Assembly (NCBI GenBank): GCA_021521415.1
Contig: JAIQDT010007633.1
Location: 62,001 to 126,000, forward strand
DNA: 64,000 nucleotides
Direction of reading: 5' to 3'
Origin: Bidens hawaiensis
Taxonomy: Eukaryota > Streptophyta > Magnoliopsida > Asterales > Asteraceae
The notes below the pieces were generated by a model. That model was not told the origin of the DNA, made no database searches, and was given only the letters and a program-made list of their open reading frames with translations. A program made the translations under genes and the position numbers. Shown here piece by piece: positions 34,245 through 45,999 of the stretch (the first letter of the stretch is position 1; each line of letters opens with the position of its first letter).

Positions 34245-34739
34245 TGATAACATCTCATATCTGAGATCCAAGACCTAAATACGAATCAACGGATCTAGTT
34301 CATGATTACTCTTAATTAGTATTAATTGTTTGTGTGTGTGTGTGTGTATGTTATTATTAGTATTAGTTGTAATATCTTAACGAAGTTTGGATCGAGAGAA
34401 TTATTTGACAGAGTGTGGATACGTTAAATCTCAAACTTAAATTAACAAAGGAGGTCCCTCTATATATAGAAGATGGATCTAGTTCGTTGCATATTCCGTA
34501 ACGAACTAGCTTCCACTTCGTTACAATACATCAGACTAATAACCTTGACGAACTAAGCTCCAATTCGTTAAACATCCTTAACAAATTAGGAGAAACATTA
34601 ACTTAATCGTCTAGTTCGTTAAACATCCTTAACAAACTAGATATAACATAATGAACTAGTCTATAATAATAATAACTTTTACATTATAATAAACAAACGA
34701 TAAATACAAAGACTCTAGACGCAAAACCGTGCACTAACA
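34245..34739 (-). repeat. 5' LTR of Copia-4
   Basis: 495 bp, in element sense TGTTAGTGCAC...TGTTATCA. It contains several ACGAACTA/TTCGTTA words in both orientations. Confidence 0.85.
34459..34509 (-). promoter_or_regulatory. Copia-4 LTR promoter: 10-bp palindrome plus TATA box
   Basis: CTAGTTCGTT (34479-34488) and AACGAACTAG (34500-34509) form a perfect inverted repeat with an 11-base loop. In element sense it lies just upstream of the TATA-like CTATATATAG (34460-34469). The layout equals that of Copia-1. Confidence 0.7.
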
Positions 34740-34868
34740 AGTTTTTTGTGTGGCTATAAATCATTCATTATATATGTATTTTCTTTCTCAAGTATTTTCT
34801 TATAAACAAATTTGTAAGAAGTCATCCGATATTGTACAAATAGTTGAAACACTTAGGGGAAACATTTA

Positions 34869-35066
34869 CGGGATGTTTGTTTCCATCTGAATGAAACCAT
34901 TCAGATGTAAACATCTGATTCATTCAGACTCCAGACTGTTTGGTTCCAAATAAAAAATGAATGGTTAAAATTATGTCTGAATCATTCAGACTTATTGTTG
35001 TTGTTGAATGGGACAGAGGTTCATTCAGATCTGACTCATTCAGATCTAAATGAACCAAACAGTCCC
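34869..35066. mobile_element. Tourist-like MITE
   Basis: 198 bp bounded by TTA on both sides (34866-34868, 35067-35069). The ends read CGGGATGTTTG and, complemented, GGGACTGTTTGG, continuing with shared CATCTGAATG-type sequence. The TTA duplication and the GGG-TGTTTG ends fit PIF/Harbinger-derived MITEs. Confidence 0.65.
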
Positions 35067-35599
35067 TTAGTTAAAATAAATAAGAAAAAAAAGAAGAAGA
35101 AGAAATCTCTCGATTTTGTAATCTGTAATATATAATATGTCTATTATAAACAACTAAAATCTATTTTATAAAATATTACAATATTAAGTATGTATTTCTT
35201 TTAATAGGTAAGGATTTATTTATAATCTTGGTTATCCAATGAGAACAAGGGTGAAAGGGTTACTTTTTAGTAATAATATTCAAATTGCATCTATTTAAGT
35301 TTTTCGGTTACACTAAATTGAATAAAAAAACTCATCAAACACTATAGTTTTCATTGGGTTAAACATAAAGAAACCAGAAGATGTGGATGGGCTTGGTGTC
35401 CCGATGTGGATGGGCTTGGTATTTGTGGAAACGAAGAAACGAGCTAGTCCATTCCGGTGTCCCGATCCATTGCCGAACATGATAGAGGAGAGGAGATAAA
35501 GATTTTGGGTTTCCTTTGGGTTGAGAATAGAGACAAAAATAGAGAGATCTCTTGGGAAGATTGGCATGCTTTCCGATTGTAAATGTTTTTGTTTGTTTG

Positions 35600-35697
35600 G
35601 TGTTACGTCAATCAGCGTTGTTCTTGTATTGGTGTGCTAGCTACTTGCTAGTGTTTTAATGAAGGTTTTATAGTTGGTCATTCAAAAAAGATGGGTT
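35600..35697 (+). mobile_element. LINE 3' tail remnant
   Basis: A stretch with CTAGCTACTTGCTAG, TTTAATGAAGG and a short A run resembles the 3' untranslated tail of plant LINEs. Only the end is preserved. Confidence 0.35.
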
Positions 35698-35769
35698 AAG
35701 CTACCGAGAAGGGCGGATTTTAATTTGTGGAAGAAATTTTTGACTTTTCAAGTAAAATATGTATGTGCA

Positions 35770-36998
35770 AAAGGGCGTGTCTTGCGGTTCAGTCTATCTT
35801 GGCGGTTACGTTTTGGATAATTTGGTTATTGAGAAACGACATCATTTTTAAAACCGTTTCTTCGTGTATTCCAAAATGGTGAATGATATAAAGAAGTACT
35901 CATTTCTTTGGGTGAAACAAAGGAGGAAGAATACAAAACTAGAATGGGAGAAATGGTGCCAATTCAACTTTATTAATTTTTCATTATAAATGGCGGTTCG
36001 ACTTCGTTAATTTTTCATTATAAATGGTGGTTCGGTTTGACTACTTACAGTTATTTTGTTTTCTTTTTGTTTTTTTGTTTGGGCTACTTACCTCTTGTTA
36101 GAGGTGCACAAATTGGGTATTATGAAAAACCGGGTTCGGGTATGAAACCGGGTTCAGATATGATCGGGTATTGAAAAATCGGGTATTAACAATAATCGGG
36201 TCGGGTTCGGGTCGGGTATTGGCTTCAAAAACCAGACCCTGTGTACCGGGTTCGGGTAGGGTATTGAACCGGGTCTTCAATACCCGGGTATTTGAAGACC
36301 CTATTTTCGGGTATTGAAAAAAACCCTTTTATGAGTTTGGAATACCTTATTTTCCAGGTATTAAAAAAACCCATTTTCTACAGTTTTTTTAATTAACAGG
36401 CTTGCTTCATTTTTTTATCCTAACTCCATTTTTTGCATACAAACTTCAAAGTTCATTCAAACATACATAACAACTAAAAAATGATACAAAAAACATATAT
36501 TTAATGTGTTTTCAGTTGTTTGGTATATCAAAAGGTGTGCTCTAAACAAGTATTTATATCATATACGTGCTCCAAAAAAGATCCGTTGGAGAACGACTAT
36601 AGATCTGTGGACAGCCACACAAAAACATGTGCACAAACACTAATATCCTAGCATGCAAAAAATCTGGTTTGGGTATGCAAAAAACCCGGGTTTCGGGTAT
36701 AACCAGAACCAGGTTCGGGTATAGTTTAATCCGGGTTTCGGGTATACCTAGAACCGGGTTTCGAGTTAGATCGGGTACGGGTTCGGGTTCGGGTTCTAAC
36801 ATTGAAAGTCATACCCTATCCGTACCCTACGGGTAGGGTCGGGTTCGGGTTCGGGTTCGGGTATTAAATACCCGGGTTTTAGAAAAACCGTTTCCGAGTT
36901 TTTTTTCGGGTCCGGTTCCGAGTTCGAGTTTTTTGTGCACCTCTACCTCTTGTAACTTGTAAGTGGTCTTCCTTTTTGTTTTAATAAATTAGGTCATT
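35770..36998 (+). mobile_element. L1-type LINE 3' fragment (C-terminal ORF2 remnant), split by a hAT element
   Basis: About 35795-35990 codes, with one frame slip near 35875, for SILAVTFWIIWLLRNDIIFK and then MVNDIKKYSFLWVKQRRK, the usual C-terminus of plant LINE reverse-transcriptase proteins (zinc-binding region). The 3' UTR follows, is interrupted by the hAT element (36099-36945), and resumes to an A-rich end near 36995. No other LINE domain remains. Confidence 0.6.
36099..36945. mobile_element. Non-autonomous hAT-type element rich in GGGTTCGGGTA repeats
   Basis: Perfect 8-bp target duplication CCTCTTGT (36091-36098, 36946-36953) and terminal inverted repeats TAGAGGTGCACAAA / TTTGTGCACCTCTA. 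An 8-bp duplication and 14-bp ends define a hAT element. Both subterminal halves (36115-36300, 36660-36930) are packed with GGGTTCGGGTA-type units, in places three in a row (GGTTCGGGTTCGGGTTCGGG). No transposase is encoded; the short open frames are repeat translations. Confidence 0.88.
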
Positions 36999-37089
36999 AA
37001 AAAAATTAAATATGTGGATTATGGAACATGGGTTGCGGTTTCTGTTAGGAAATAACTGTAATTAGGTGTAAATGTATTTTGGTGTGTAT

Positions 37090-37155
37090 GAATCTTGGCT
37101 ACTGTATCGCCAGTATCTTGTGCTATTCATTAATAAAATAGTTGGCCGTTAAAAA
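37090..37155 (+). mobile_element. LINE 3' tail remnant
   Basis: CTTGGCTACTG followed by CATTAATAAAATAG and a short A run resembles the two tails to the left. Weak on its own. Confidence 0.3.
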
Positions 37156-37379
37156 ATGCAGATTTGAAAAGGTCAAGATAAGCATCCAGCGTTGTTGTTG
37201 ATGGGTAGTTGTTGGTGAAGAATGAATAGTGAATTTACACATGTAGTTGTGGCCTACACCTGCGTATACCCAGGATCCCACACTATCTAGCGACAAATAT
37301 GTCACTTTAATCTTTCTTCTGCTTAGACTGTTTATAGTGGCTAAATTATACGGCGTTTTGAGCCTAAAAACGTCGGGAC

Positions 37380-37410
37380 ACCCCCCCCCACCCACACACA
37401 CACACACACG
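37380..37410. repeat. Microsatellite, poly-C then (CA)n
   Basis: A run of nine or ten C passes into CCACCCA and about nine CA units. Confidence 0.9.
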
Positions 37411-38333
37411 TGCGCGTTTTGACTGGCGTATTGGGCATTCGCTTTATGTATATAATGTTAGGGATGGAGCGTTTTGTCTTCTGCCATAGTTGTTTCTTAA
37501 AAAAAATATTTTTTTTCTAGCCAAATAATTCATCTAAAGGTCATCTTCTTCACAGCAATCGTCGGAACCTTAAAGTTCACGCCAGTAAGACGGCAATGAC
37601 TTGTCCATCTTCTTCACCATCGTGAATAGGGGGAAACCACCATTCCCAATTCGTTAGGGAAGTCAAGATTAGTGGGAATAGGAGATGCACTTGACGGCAC
37701 TCGCTTAAAACCGCCTCGTCGCTATGGTTCTCCAGTCCAGCAAGGTATACTGGTTTGTGTGGGCAAAGGTGTGTAACGGAAAAAAGATTATAATGGGGTA
37801 TTTATACTTAGGGCTTTGAGGTTATTTTGGTAAATAAATGGGTTTTGTATATCCAAACCCGTTTAAACGTTTAACGTCTCACTCCCGAGCTGATAATTCT
37901 GATAAGTTTCTATAGTAAAAACATTTATAATGATAATATTTTTATTTATTTAATGAAATATTATATGTCTTGTTTTAATTAAAAAAATATAGATGTTAAA
38001 AAGGAAAAAAAATGATTGGGTACTGATTGTTGCAAGTTTTAAAAAGAGTTATTACTACACCTTTATTTGCAAAATATTGAAATGTTAATTGAGCGCTACC
38101 TGACTTAAAATACTGAGGGTAGGACATTATGACTACGCATTATTTTAGTTAGTATTTAATAAAAATAACCTATGAGTAATCTAAATGCTTCAAACTTTTT
38201 ATTATTATTAAAATCCTTTAATTAATTTTTCAAATGTCGACTAAAATCATTCCTTTTATTTTTATTTTTAGCTTTCACTTTTAAATGATCACTGGATATT
38301 CAATCTAAAAAAAATTTATCCTAATCACATAAA
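37411..38333. other. Intergenic, nothing recognised
   Basis: AT-rich with no plausible coding frame, no terminal repeats and no similarity that I can see to the elements around it. Confidence 0.5.
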
Positions 38334-38984
38334 GAACATCAGCTCAAGACCCCCATTAATTATACTGTAGTCCTTATTTAACCTAATAGTTATGATCAAA
38401 ATTTTCAAGTAACCCCTTCAAAACGTTTGATTTATATATTAATTCGTCTATATGTCATTATGCATGCAAAACATATTAAGAGACGTACAAAATAAAAAAT
38501 GACGAGGAAATTTAATAGTTAATCATTCATAGTATGATATGCAGTTGCGCATAGTCATCAATAACCCGTCATTATTATAAGCGCTTTCATAATATTTATG
38601 GGTGAGACTTTTAATTATCGGATCCTTAAGCATATCATGAATGTATTCGTTACGAAAATTTAGATTCCTCAATTCGTTCATAAACGAATAATTAATTTCA
38701 TATTGAAATTTAAATGCAACACTTCTCGAACTGTTATTGTTTGAGAAAACATAGTACCTGACTTTATCACAGTAAGTCTTTAATATAATATTTATACGGA
38801 GTTAACATACTTATGAGTTCACTGATAAATTTTCAACAACACTTATCTACATTTGTGTTGTGAATACTTAACATGTTATATCATCATGACTTAGGTTGTT
38901 GTTATCAGCTTATTATGATTCCTCCATGAGATAAATTTATCTGCCAACATAAGAATATATCCCGAAATTACATTTTCTTATCTC
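38334..38984. repeat. Direct repeat, copy A (about 650 bp)
   Basis: From GAACATCAGCTCAAGAC to TTTTCTTATCTC it matches 40070-40719 with scattered substitutions (a few percent by eye). Copy A lies outside, copy B inside, the LTR element starting at 39632. It does not begin TG or end CA, so it is not an LTR. Confidence 0.85.
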
Positions 38985-39631
38985 AAAATCAGTGAATAAG
39001 GATGATGATTGAAAAACGAAACCGGTTATAATCGAACCCATATCACTAGGTATTTCGATTAAAATAAAACCTAGATCATGAACAACTACGGTGATTGTAC
39101 CGTTATAAGTGAACCCATATTGAAATCAAACCTACATAAACAGTAATCACCATTGATGAAAACCAACTAATTAACTTGTGACCATAAGGAACAATTAAAA
39201 TTTAATCCATATGAATAATTCAGGAAAGTAACGATCGTGAAGAGTAATTAAAACATATTGAGTTGGAAACGACAATTAAAACCGACAAAAGCTTTTATTA
39301 AAGAATAATTATGTAATTTCATTTTTTTTCATTCTAATTCCATTTACAAAATTACAAACCAAACATAATAACACTTTTCATCAAAATTAATTCCAATTCC
39401 TTTAAAATTTTGTGAACCAAGCCTACCCTTATATATTAGTTGACGATGCTAAGTTAAAGTTATAACTCCTTTTAACTTGTTTTCAAAAGAGTGTATATGA
39501 TTAAAAATCAATCAAAAGTTTGTTTTTAGATTAGATTGTTGATCAGTTCTTCATGTAAGCAATAGAAAACGTGATAAATATTAAACCTATGAACATATTA
39601 CAGCATGGAGAGTAGTAATCGCAGTTGAGTA

Positions 39632-39953
39632 TGATGTAGTCGACTGTTTGTCATCTTGATCGAGTTCCCCTTTAGGATGTATAGTTAAGGATGGTGTTAG
39701 GGTTCTTGAGAGGAACCCGGGTTAGGAGAGAGGAGGCATACAAAATTGTTATGTGTGTAAGATTAGGTTATGATGTTAATTTATTCTCTCCCTTTATATA
39801 CACCTAAGGGGAAACCCTTTATTAGCTAATTAAGGGTAATACGGCTCATCAACAATTACCAGACTAACATATAATAAGGTATAATTAATATTTTGATCTA
39901 TTATAATATAAGTGATTATAATGGCCATATATAAATATATATTTAATCTTACA
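39632..39953 (-). repeat. 3' LTR of the LARD-like element
   Basis: 322 bp; contains a TATA-like TATATAAAGG (minus strand, 39793-39802). It preserves the uninterrupted sequence TTTATTAGCTAATTAAGGG into which the 3.8-kb insertion went in the other LTR. Confidence 0.82.
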
Positions 39954-40069
39954 TTCTCTCACTTGGCCGAGTAATCATTTACTATGAGTATTAGATAAGA
40001 TTAATCAGGAGTTAACACTCATTTTAGCTTTAAACTTAAACTGGAGCAGAGAAATACAGTCATTATATT

Positions 40070-40719
40070 GAACATCAGCTCAAGACCCCCATTAATCATA
40101 CTGTAGTCCTTATTTAACCTAATAGATATGATCAAAATTTTCAAGTAAGCCCTTCAAAACGTTTTATTTATATATTAATTCGTCTATATGTCATTATGCA
40201 TGCAATACATATTAAGAGACGTACAAAATCAAAACTGATGAGGAAATTTAATAGTTAATCATTCATAGTATGATATGCAGTTGCGCATAGTCATTATAAC
40301 CCGTCATTATTATAAGCGCTTTCATAATATTTATGGGTGAGACTTTTAGTTATTGGATCCTTAAGCATATCATGAATGTATTCGTTATGAAAATTTAGAT
40401 TCCTCAATTCATTCATAAACGAATAATTAATTTCATATTGAAATTTAAATGCAACACTTCTCGAACTGTTATTGTTTGAGAAAACATAGTACCTGATTTT
40501 ATCACAGTAAGTCTTCAATATAAAATTTATACAGAGTTAACATACTTATGAGTCCACTGATAAATTTTCAACAACACTTATCTACATTTGTGTTGTGAAT
40601 ACTAAACATGTTATATAATCATGACTTAGGTTGTTGTTATCAGCTTATTATGATTCCTCAATGAGATAAATTTATCTGACAACATAAGAATATATCCCGA
40701 TATTACATTTTCTTATCTC
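40070..40719. repeat. Direct repeat, copy B (about 650 bp)
   Basis: Matches copy A (38334-38984) at an offset of about 1736 bases. It begins 116 bases inside the LARD-like element. Confidence 0.85.
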
Positions 40720-43700
40720 TGAATATGACAAAGTTTAGAGTAATCTAACGGTTTGAATTTCTCACTTCTTCTTTTAAATTATAGTCTTTCGGTTCTTTTA
40801 AAGATATCTTAGTACTCTTTTAGATGTTTCACATTAATCTAGACATATATAGTGTGTTGCAATTTTGAGTAATATCTAAACGAATATAGACTTGAACTTA
40901 CATAAGGCTTCTACTTAATGAAGCATAAGGAAATAATCTATGTGTTCCTGTTATCCTCTAAAGTAAAGCAGCATTGTTTGTTACATGTGTAAGGAATATC
41001 TCTGACATCTATAATATCAAAGTGTGTTAACAATGCTTTGACCTATGTAGCATATACTTGTCAGAAGAATGTCATCTATATAAGGAAAAATTTGTTTTTA
41101 GTTGCTCACGCCCATTTTAAGGTAGGTACATTAATCCACTTGGTTTTTGATGAAAATAATTGTATAAAGATTTCATCACATTTTGATGTTTGCATTAACC
41201 CATATATGGATTTTATTGACTTATTGACTAAATGTTTTTTGACCTTCAGTTTATAACTTTTAGTTGTTTTATGAACATATAATTATGTAAGCCAATTGTT
41301 ATGGAAAGTTGTTTTAATGTTCATCTAATGTAGCTCTTAACTATTATAAGCTACTAAAACAATAATAATCCTTAAAGAAATCTTTTGTAATATAGGTAAG
41401 AAGATTCTTTGATAATTGGTTTCTCCTTGAAGATAACCTTTAACAATCAATCGTGCTTCTTAATGTCTTAACTTTTTTTATATTGGGATTTAGTTTAGTT
41501 ATGAACACTCTAAGATGACTCAACCAAATCTAGAATGTTATTTTGACTTATGGAGTCAATTTTGCTAATAATAGCTTTATTCCATTTAGAAGATTGATTG
41601 ATTTAATGGTGTAATTAGAAGGGGTAGGATCATTAAACTTCCAACATCCATTTCAACTTTAGTTAGCTATGTTACATAATCATCAATGTCAGTAGGTTTT
41701 AAAACCTAGATAACCTCCTAAGTTGATTATTGAATAATTTTAAAAGTCTCGTTTTAAATATTAGCTCTTGATTCTGTTACTATCATTTTCAGGATTCTAA
41801 GTGTGTAAGAGTTGGTACAGTATGGTGTATGAGAGGTGTAACTGGAGTTAAATTTGGAGTAAAATTTAATGACTCTCTTCCCCTCGCCTCTTGTACTTTT
41901 AACAAGTCATTATAAGGACTTTTACTGCTCCCACTAACCTTAAAAACCCTTAGGAAATTAGCATGCTTGGGGTCGATATTTAAATACCAATAGATTCTAA
42001 TAAGGAAACAAGTTAATGATGTAAGTCGTCGTAGTTTCTCTTGTGAGGATTATTTTAGTAAGAAATCGGAATTTGCCCACGTTTAAGCAATACTAAAACT
42101 TTTGTAAGAGTAGTAGTAAATTCTAAAGAGATAATTTTTTATGGAATAGTGTTGTGATGGAGCAGTGTCTTATACAAGAGGTGTAATTGAGATAATATCA
42201 AGTTTTCACACCCCCACCTCTTGCAAATCTTGTTAACTATGATTGAGACACTTAAGGCTCCCACTGATTTTTAATATCTCTTGAAAAAATACAAGAGAAG
42301 TTTTAATGATGTACGTGATGTGGGAATCTGTCATATATATGTTAGACTTGATTTGATTTGATTTCATTAACGTTCAAATGTCATAATAAACTTAGAGGCA
42401 TATTTAGAAGAAATCATATTAAATATATATGAATGGATCTCTTTAAGACCATGAACCATAGAAACAGATTAGATACAAGTAAATACCCTTTTAAATGATA
42501 AAATAATTATGTCCGAATATTCCGTTTGAATAAGTTCCACTAATGTAAGTGAAATATAACTTCTGATGAACCAATACTTAATTCTTAAGCCAAGTAATGT
42601 TTAAGACATTTAACACATGATTTAAATCATTAAGAATGTGATTATATGAAAAAACACCCTAATCAACCATGTCATGATTTCTCATAAAATTTGGTTTTAA
42701 TGGATGAATTTTATAAGTCTCATTTGTCTTTTGTTACATTTTTATTTGCATGATAACAAAAGTTATGAATGTATATAGTATCATATAGTTCTATATTATA
42801 AATGTTTCAATCTAGATATTAATAACAAATAATATGAGATTTTAAAGTAAGAATGACTTTATATTAGCTATGCAAACCTCATAAATTTTATAATGTAGCT
42901 TAAGTATTGATACTAAATTCTGATTAATCTTCAGAATATTTAAGGTATCATAAAGCATAATTATAAGACAGTTTATCATGGTTCTAATAACCTTAACATT
43001 TAAATTTTTCACTAACATTCATGTTAGTTATTTGTTAATTTCGAGTAAACATATAACCTAGACTCAACCAATTATGTGTTAATGGAAATATTAGGATTAA
43101 CATACTTAAATATCATTAATATACAACTATTAATTTTATCCAGTTGTTCTTTTGAACAAAGGATAGTCTTGTTGCATATGCCTAATCTAATGTCATATTT
43201 TTGCAACGGGACTTCTCCTTAAAGAACTTAAAGTTGTAAGTAATACTTGTATTTTTATTTTTTTAATGAACCTTAGAATATCCTCTTTTAGGTTTTAGTA
43301 GTAGTAAGTGTAATAACATCTTATTTTTCAGTACTAGACATTTCTTTTCTTGTACATATGTTGTTGATCAACACACTCATTTTTCTATAGTACTTTTGAG
43401 TGTTATAGTTGATTCCTAAGACACCAAGTTGTACTACTGAAAATTTTAGTATGTAATGTACTAAAAAAGTGTCATTATTTCCATGTGTAAGCCCTTAGTT
43501 TTATGGGTCATTGTTTTGTACATTATGATGTATTCAGCGATACCATTTAACCTTGTAGTTAGAATTTAGAAGATATGCATGCATATTATGAGTTAGTTTA
43601 ATTAGTCTTAGGAAAAACTAAATCTTGAATAACTCTAGTGATACCATTTATTTAAATAAGTTCTTGATTATCATTATTATAAAAGACATTATGATTGATT

Positions 43701-44050
43701 CATCCCATTTGTTATACTCTAGTTTTCAATAGAATGATTGTTATAAGAAAGAACAGTAGGATAGTCATATCATGTCTTAATGGATAATTAAACTGAGGAG
43801 AGCTAAATGTTATTGAAACACTTTATGAGACAAAATTCAATTGTGTTTTGAGATCAGAGTGGATGATTTGGATGAGATCGTTATTTATAGAAGAATGTTA
43901 TGGTGAGTGATATTATGGGATATTAAAATAATATAGATTAAAATTTATGATCATTAGATTAATAAAGGATCATTAATGTGAGGATCATTATATTTTATTG
44001 AAGATGTGATTTGTCTATTATTAACATCAAACTAATAGACTATAATTAAA
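40720..44050 (-). other. Internal region of the LARD-like element, non-coding
   Basis: AT-rich with frequent stops in all frames. I looked for protease, integrase and RT motifs on both strands and saw none. Paired phrases around CACCTCTTGCA and GGCTCCCACT recur (near 41890, 41925, 42210, 42265). Confidence 0.5.
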
Positions 44051-44057
44051 AGTTCTA

Positions 44058-44330
44058 CTTAAAAAAAATCACATTTGGGCAGAGTTAAAATTTATTTAAG
44101 TGTGTGTGCAAAAGAATTGTAACACATCACCTTTGGGCAGAAGTGAGACAACTATTTTAATTATGCACGGGCTAGTTTTGCTAGATAAAAATGTAAAACA
44201 TCACATTTTGGCAGAAGTGAGACAATTGTATCATGTTATGCAAAAACTAACAAAAGATTTCAATTCGACTTGAATGATATGGTAAATTTAACACATCACC
44301 TCTGGGCAGGAGTGATACATCAAAGTTCAC
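44058..44330 (-). repeat. Four spaced copies of a CATCACCTTTGGGCAG motif
   Basis: The phrase ACATCACCTTTGGGCAGAAG and close variants occur at about 44067, 44128, 44200 and 44290, roughly 60-90 bases apart, in the leader next to the primer site. A second cluster of GTTCTCG/TTTTCGG words follows at 44410-44550. Confidence 0.75.
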
Positions 44331-45134
44331 TCAAGTTAAGCTTTTTATATTTTGTGAAATTTTATAAGATTTAATTGTTTACAAAACATTTAATTAGGAA
44401 CAGTTTATAGGAAAATTAGAGTTCTCGGGAAATTAGTTATCGAGACTTTGAGTTCTCGGAATTATGAGTTCTCGTGAATTTTAGTGAGCCTGGCTTCTAG
44501 TGGGTTTTCAGGACTATGAGAGTTTTCGGGTTTTATAAGGTTTTCGAGATTTTGGTAAACCAAAACCATTATAGAAAAAAACCAAAATTTAAAAATCCTT
44601 AACCCATAAAATATTTTTAACCCATAAATTATTTTATCCCATCAATTATTTTTAAATCACATAAACTAATTTATGATAAATATGGAATTCGAATTTTAAT
44701 GGATTATCTTGTTTCCAAATTTAAGAGATTTATTTATAATTATCCAAGATATTGAAATCTTTTATTGATAAAACTATATCATGTTTCAAAATTTTTAATA
44801 GATAAAAATCAATCAAAATTGGAAACAACATATTTTATTCCTACGATTCATCCAAGACAAGGACGATTATTCGGTTTTTATGATGAACATGAAGAACATC
44901 TACGAAAAATCTTTAGTCAGTTTTCTCTGAAACTGAAATCTTAAACATATTTTAACAGATTTCGAATATATTAGAGTTTTAAATATGAATTTTAGAAATT
45001 ATAATCAGTTTCCTTTACAAAACATGTAAACTGAGAAAATTAGGGTTTTAATCAAAATTCATGTTTTTCGATTTTAATTCCAGATTTAGGGAAAACATTA
45101 AGAACTAATTAATCAGCATCACTCTGATACCACA

Positions 45135-45312
45135 TGATGTAGTCGACATGTTTGTCATCTTTAGGATGTATAGTTAAGGATGGTGTTAGGGTTCAAGGAA
45201 CCCTGTTAGGAGAGAGGAGGCACACAAAATTGTTATGTGTGTGAGATTATGCTATGAAGTTAATTTATTATCTCCCTTTATATACATCCAAGGGGAAACC
45301 CTTTATTAGCTA
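45135..45312 (-). repeat. 5' LTR of the LARD-like element, proximal part
   Basis: Starts TGATGTAGTCGAC after the primer site and is cut at 45312 by the non-LTR retrotransposon; the remainder is 49117-49246. TATATAAAGG is kept at 45277-45286 (minus strand). Confidence 0.82.
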
Positions 45313-45347
45313 TTTTTTTTATTCTAGTTTTATACTCCATTTTCATT

Positions 45348-45960
45348 TCAAATAAAAGGATCCAGATACAATAAAGAGGCAGGTAAGCGGGTAACAAACT
45401 GCGCCGCCACCCCCTTTTGAATGGCAAAACCGATCCTACTGAAAACAAAATTATTGTTCTTCGGCATCGTTGAGTTACTGTGCACGACCCGCTGAACTCT
45501 TTTTAGAAACGTAGCAGTATCGGGAGCAAGAGACCCAAATGTATCAAAAGCAAAAAAGGAATGAAGGTATGTTGATTCTCCACACACACATTCTCGTGCT
45601 TAGCAATTTTTCCTACTTCTGCCTTTAGCATGGCCTGCCTAGCAACAAACTCGATGTCCCTAAGCCCCACAAGAGGGGACACCCCAGTAAGGTCCACACA
45701 ACCATGCTCCCCCCCCCACAATCCAAACACAAGAATGTCCGCTGGTCGCAGAGTAGACCTTCCTTCATGCGGATCCGACAAGAAATTCACAGGAGCCTCT
45801 TTTCTTGCCGAGATTCCCGCCCGTTTTAACACATCACAAAGGACATCCCTAACCAAATCATGTCTATATTTAAACCCCGGGAATTCTTTGCAATGAACCG
45901 CGTGTTCACCAAAATTATCTAATCAAACCTTACGGCAGACCGGGCAGAGCTCATCAACTG
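45348..45960 (-). pseudogene. CCHC knuckle and endonuclease-like C-terminal domain of the non-LTR element
   Basis: Near 45890-45955 a knuckle reads CPVCRK, then a stop, then FGEHAVHC, giving C-X2-C-X10-H-X3-C. It is followed by STLRPADILVFG and HGCVDLTGVSPL (about 45690-45755), in which the Asp of PAD and the Asp of VDLT are 14 residues apart, with a downstream lysine-rich helix (KAEVGKIAKHE). A CCHC knuckle followed by PD-X12-14-D is the layout of the restriction-like endonuclease of R2/CRE/NeSL-type elements. A frame shift near 45587 leads to the C-terminal tail (AIQKGVAAQFVTRLPASL). Confidence 0.6.
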
Positions 45961-45999
45961 GGAACAAGGGGATCATTAAACAATATTTAAGAATGGCTC

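Larger units (their letters stand above)
30698..34739 (-). mobile_element. Copia-4: 5' part of a Sirevirus-like Copia element
   Basis: In element sense: 5' LTR (34739 to 34245), PBS, one-kilobase leader with motif array, gag (33203 leftwards), cut at 30697 by the Gypsy LTR. No pol or 3' LTR is in the window; they probably lie beyond the left edge, on the far side of the nested insertions. It is the oldest layer of the nest. Confidence 0.82.

Noticed and set aside
36554..36836. Open frames in the GGGTTCGGGTA region
   Set aside because: Pure repeat translations within a non-autonomous hAT element.
38334..40719. The two 650-bp repeats as an LTR pair of a small element
   Set aside because: They lack TG/CA ends, have no primer site or purine tract between them, and a well-defined LTR lies in between.
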